The notes under the pieces are model-generated. The model was given only the letters and a program-made list of their open reading frames with translations. It was not told where the DNA came from and did no database searches. DNA of 64,000 nt from Ceratothoa steindachneri (Eukaryota; Arthropoda; Malacostraca; Isopoda; Cymothoidae): positions 217,968,651-218,032,650 of the forward strand of contig OZ018317.1 in NCBI GenBank assembly GCA_963969495.1, written 5' to 3'. This document shows, one piece after another, positions 62,440 to 64,000 of the stretch (position 1 is the stretch's first letter; the number at the start of each line of letters is the position of its first letter). The position numbers and the translations under genes are program-made.

Positions 62440-64000
62440 TTCTCTGGTCAGCCTCTAATTTCACAGGGTAGATGCTGACCTTCTTCTCAAGCCAACCGTC
62501 CCAGATCGGGGCTGAGGGGGAAGGAGACAACGTTCCCAAACCCCTGAGCTCCGGTTTGGGATGGGTTTATTTTAATGACCTGCTTCCTTCCTCGCATCCC
62601 TTTTCCTATCCTCTTCACAATCTGCCTTTTTACGCCAGGCCCCTTCTGTCGCTTCCCTCAAAAGACCTGCTGGCAAGAACATTAAACCTTGCCGGGGTCA
62701 AGGCCTGTGCCTCCCCACACAAGACTGGTGACGCTGCCAAAGGGACCTGCGATGTCCTGGGAGGGGATGGCCAACTGGAGGCCCCTCCTGTGATAGACAT
62801 GGTCCTTGAGGAAACCCAGCCTCAGACGGTAGGGCCTTGCATGGGGGGAAATCCGGGCTCGGCGCCAAGCACCGAACCCGAATCCGCCCCTATGCAAGGT
62901 CCTCCTAAAACGAATGAGGGCTCCGAGGCAGTACAAGGAGGGAAGGCATCTCCTCCAACAGGTGCCCCTGCGACCACCAGGATCTTCTCCATTTCGGAGA
63001 AGGACCTGGCTGAGGCTGGTCCATCTGGCCTAGGGGCTTCTATCGGCGGAGATGAGAAGCGGGTTCATTCCCGCCCTCCTCTCCAAAAAAGAAAAGGACG
63101 ACAAAGACTAAGAAGACTAGGGGCTCCTCTCCATCCGTGGGGGCTACGGGGTCGGATGGATCTGCTGCTACTTTGGCAAGCGACCAAGCCAAGATCGGCA
63201 CATCCGGCCCCTCTGCCCCCCCCGTTGCGGAGCCCCTGACTAAGACTAAAAGTGCACAGGGCGGAGCTTCGATAACATCGGGGCCCCTCATTCAGAGGTT
63301 ACCTGGAGTTTCCGAGCCCGCTGGCTTCAAACGCCCTTCTGCGGGCTCTACTCAACCCGGGCGCTCCCCTGGCAAAGCTGGCGGCAACAAGGGTTCACAC
63401 CCAGCCCCGGCTAAAACCAGGGCTCCCCCCTCTTCCCCCAGCGTGACCGTTTCCCGTTAGGCGAAACGGTCACGCGCCTCCACCGAGTCGTTAGACTCAC
63501 AGGAGGCAACACCCCTGAAGATGGTCGCTAGGCCATCTTCTGGGGTTCCTAAAGCTGTCCCCCGAAAGGAGGACAGCAACAAAGGAGCTTCGGCTCCTTC
63601 GCCCACGCCTAGTGGTGGAGCGAGTGGCTCGGAGACGGTGGTTCCTCGAAAAGAGGGCCCCCCCGCCTCCGAAGCCGCAACGCCCGCCTAAGGTTTCGAG
63701 GTGGAGGGAGGAAAAGACTCGGATGGCGAGCCCAACCTCCCCCAATAATTCCTCGAAGGCGGCAGCGCTTTTTCCAGCCAACAGCGCCCGGGGTTCTGCC
63801 CCCGGGAAGTGTACGGCCATTACCGGAGGGTCTTCTGTTCGAGGAGGGCCCCCGCGTCTCCTACTTCAATGGAATTGCTGTGGACTCCGGGCCAACTGGG
63901 AGGAGCTGCGGAGGCTCGTCTCGTCCCGTTCCCCGTTAGCTATATTTTTGCAGGAGACCATGCTAGGCGCGTGCCTCTTGCCCGACCTCCCGGGGTATAA
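62440..64000 (+). pseudogene. Family A copy, leader and ORF1 to endonuclease start, runs off the window
   Basis: It starts inside the leader (TCTCTGGTCAGCCTCTAATT, equivalent to 10508). ORF1 text 62650-63310 (MVLEETQPQTVGPCMGGNPG, then FSISEKDLAEAGPSGLG) is very close to 11215-11640. Near 63330 it jumps from FEPAGFKR-type text to the ORF1 tail (SAGSTQPGRSPGKAGGNKGS), so the middle domain and knuckles are deleted. Endonuclease text begins near 63868 (LQWNCCGLRANWEELRRLVS) with LQETMLGACLLPDLPGY near 63950-63999. It lies 140 bases after a flippase exon. Confidence 0.8.

Noticed and set aside
1..64000. tRNA, rRNA or other structured RNA genes, and bacterial-type operons or ribosome binding sites.
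   Set aside because: I saw no convincing sequence for any of these; the window has animal intron and transposon architecture throughout.

Overview
This is eukaryotic, animal nuclear DNA, not bacterial or viral. It has GT-AG introns of 6 to 18 kb, dinucleotide microsatellites and a dense layer of decayed transposable elements: non-LTR, Ty3/gypsy, Penelope-like, Tc1/mariner, Tigger and hAT. The mix (I/Jockey-type LINEs with RNase H, CR1 with an esterase ORF1, Penelope-like elements with GIY-YIG, ZMYM1-like hAT) suggests an arthropod, possibly a decapod crustacean. That assignment is an inference.

The only host gene I can support is on the + strand: a P4-type ATPase (phospholipid flippase) of the ATP10 class. 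Five exons lie at 7790-7930, 21434-21545, 27297-27454, 43317-43547 and 61789-62299. Reading phases agree across every junction, and the exons follow the order of the family: membrane segments, the catalytic DKTGT phosphorylation site, a cytosolic linker and the nucleotide-binding domain. Both gene ends lie outside the window. About 650 bp of coding exon is spread over 54.5 kb.

The introns are filled mainly by one non-LTR family, called family A here (Gag-like ORF1 with CCHC knuckles; ORF2 with endonuclease, reverse transcriptase and RNase H). There are at least a dozen copies or fragments, all on the + strand. The best is 10359-17095. Another, 49729-56673, has both ends and a 12-bp target-site duplication and was later hit by a hAT element and by a short family A 3' end. 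A related second lineage, family B, lies at 57037-60820.

Layout: 1-3.7 kb family A tail joined to a gypsy element; 3.7-7.6 kb hAT scrap and a CR1; 7.8 kb exon; 8.5-9.8 kb mariner remnant; 10-21.4 kb family A cluster with a repeat (R1) holding a (TA)n tract; 21.4 kb exon; 21.6-26.7 kb family A pieces and a BED/hAT fragment; 27.3 kb exon; 28-33.2 kb CR1 elements with a nested family A copy; 33.8-34.8 kb Tigger; 35-37.8 kb two Penelope-like elements; 37.8-40.5 kb an unclassified element with terminal inverted repeats and a transposase-like protein; 40.5-42.1 kb Tc1; 43.3 kb exon; 43.9-57 kb family A, LINE and hAT nest; 57-60.8 kb family B; 61.8 kb exon; 62.4-64 kb another family A 5' half.

The most unusual item is the element at 37835-40523: near-matching terminal repeats enclose a minus-strand protein with two conserved Asp motifs and a CRHH motif that I cannot place in a standard transposase superfamily.
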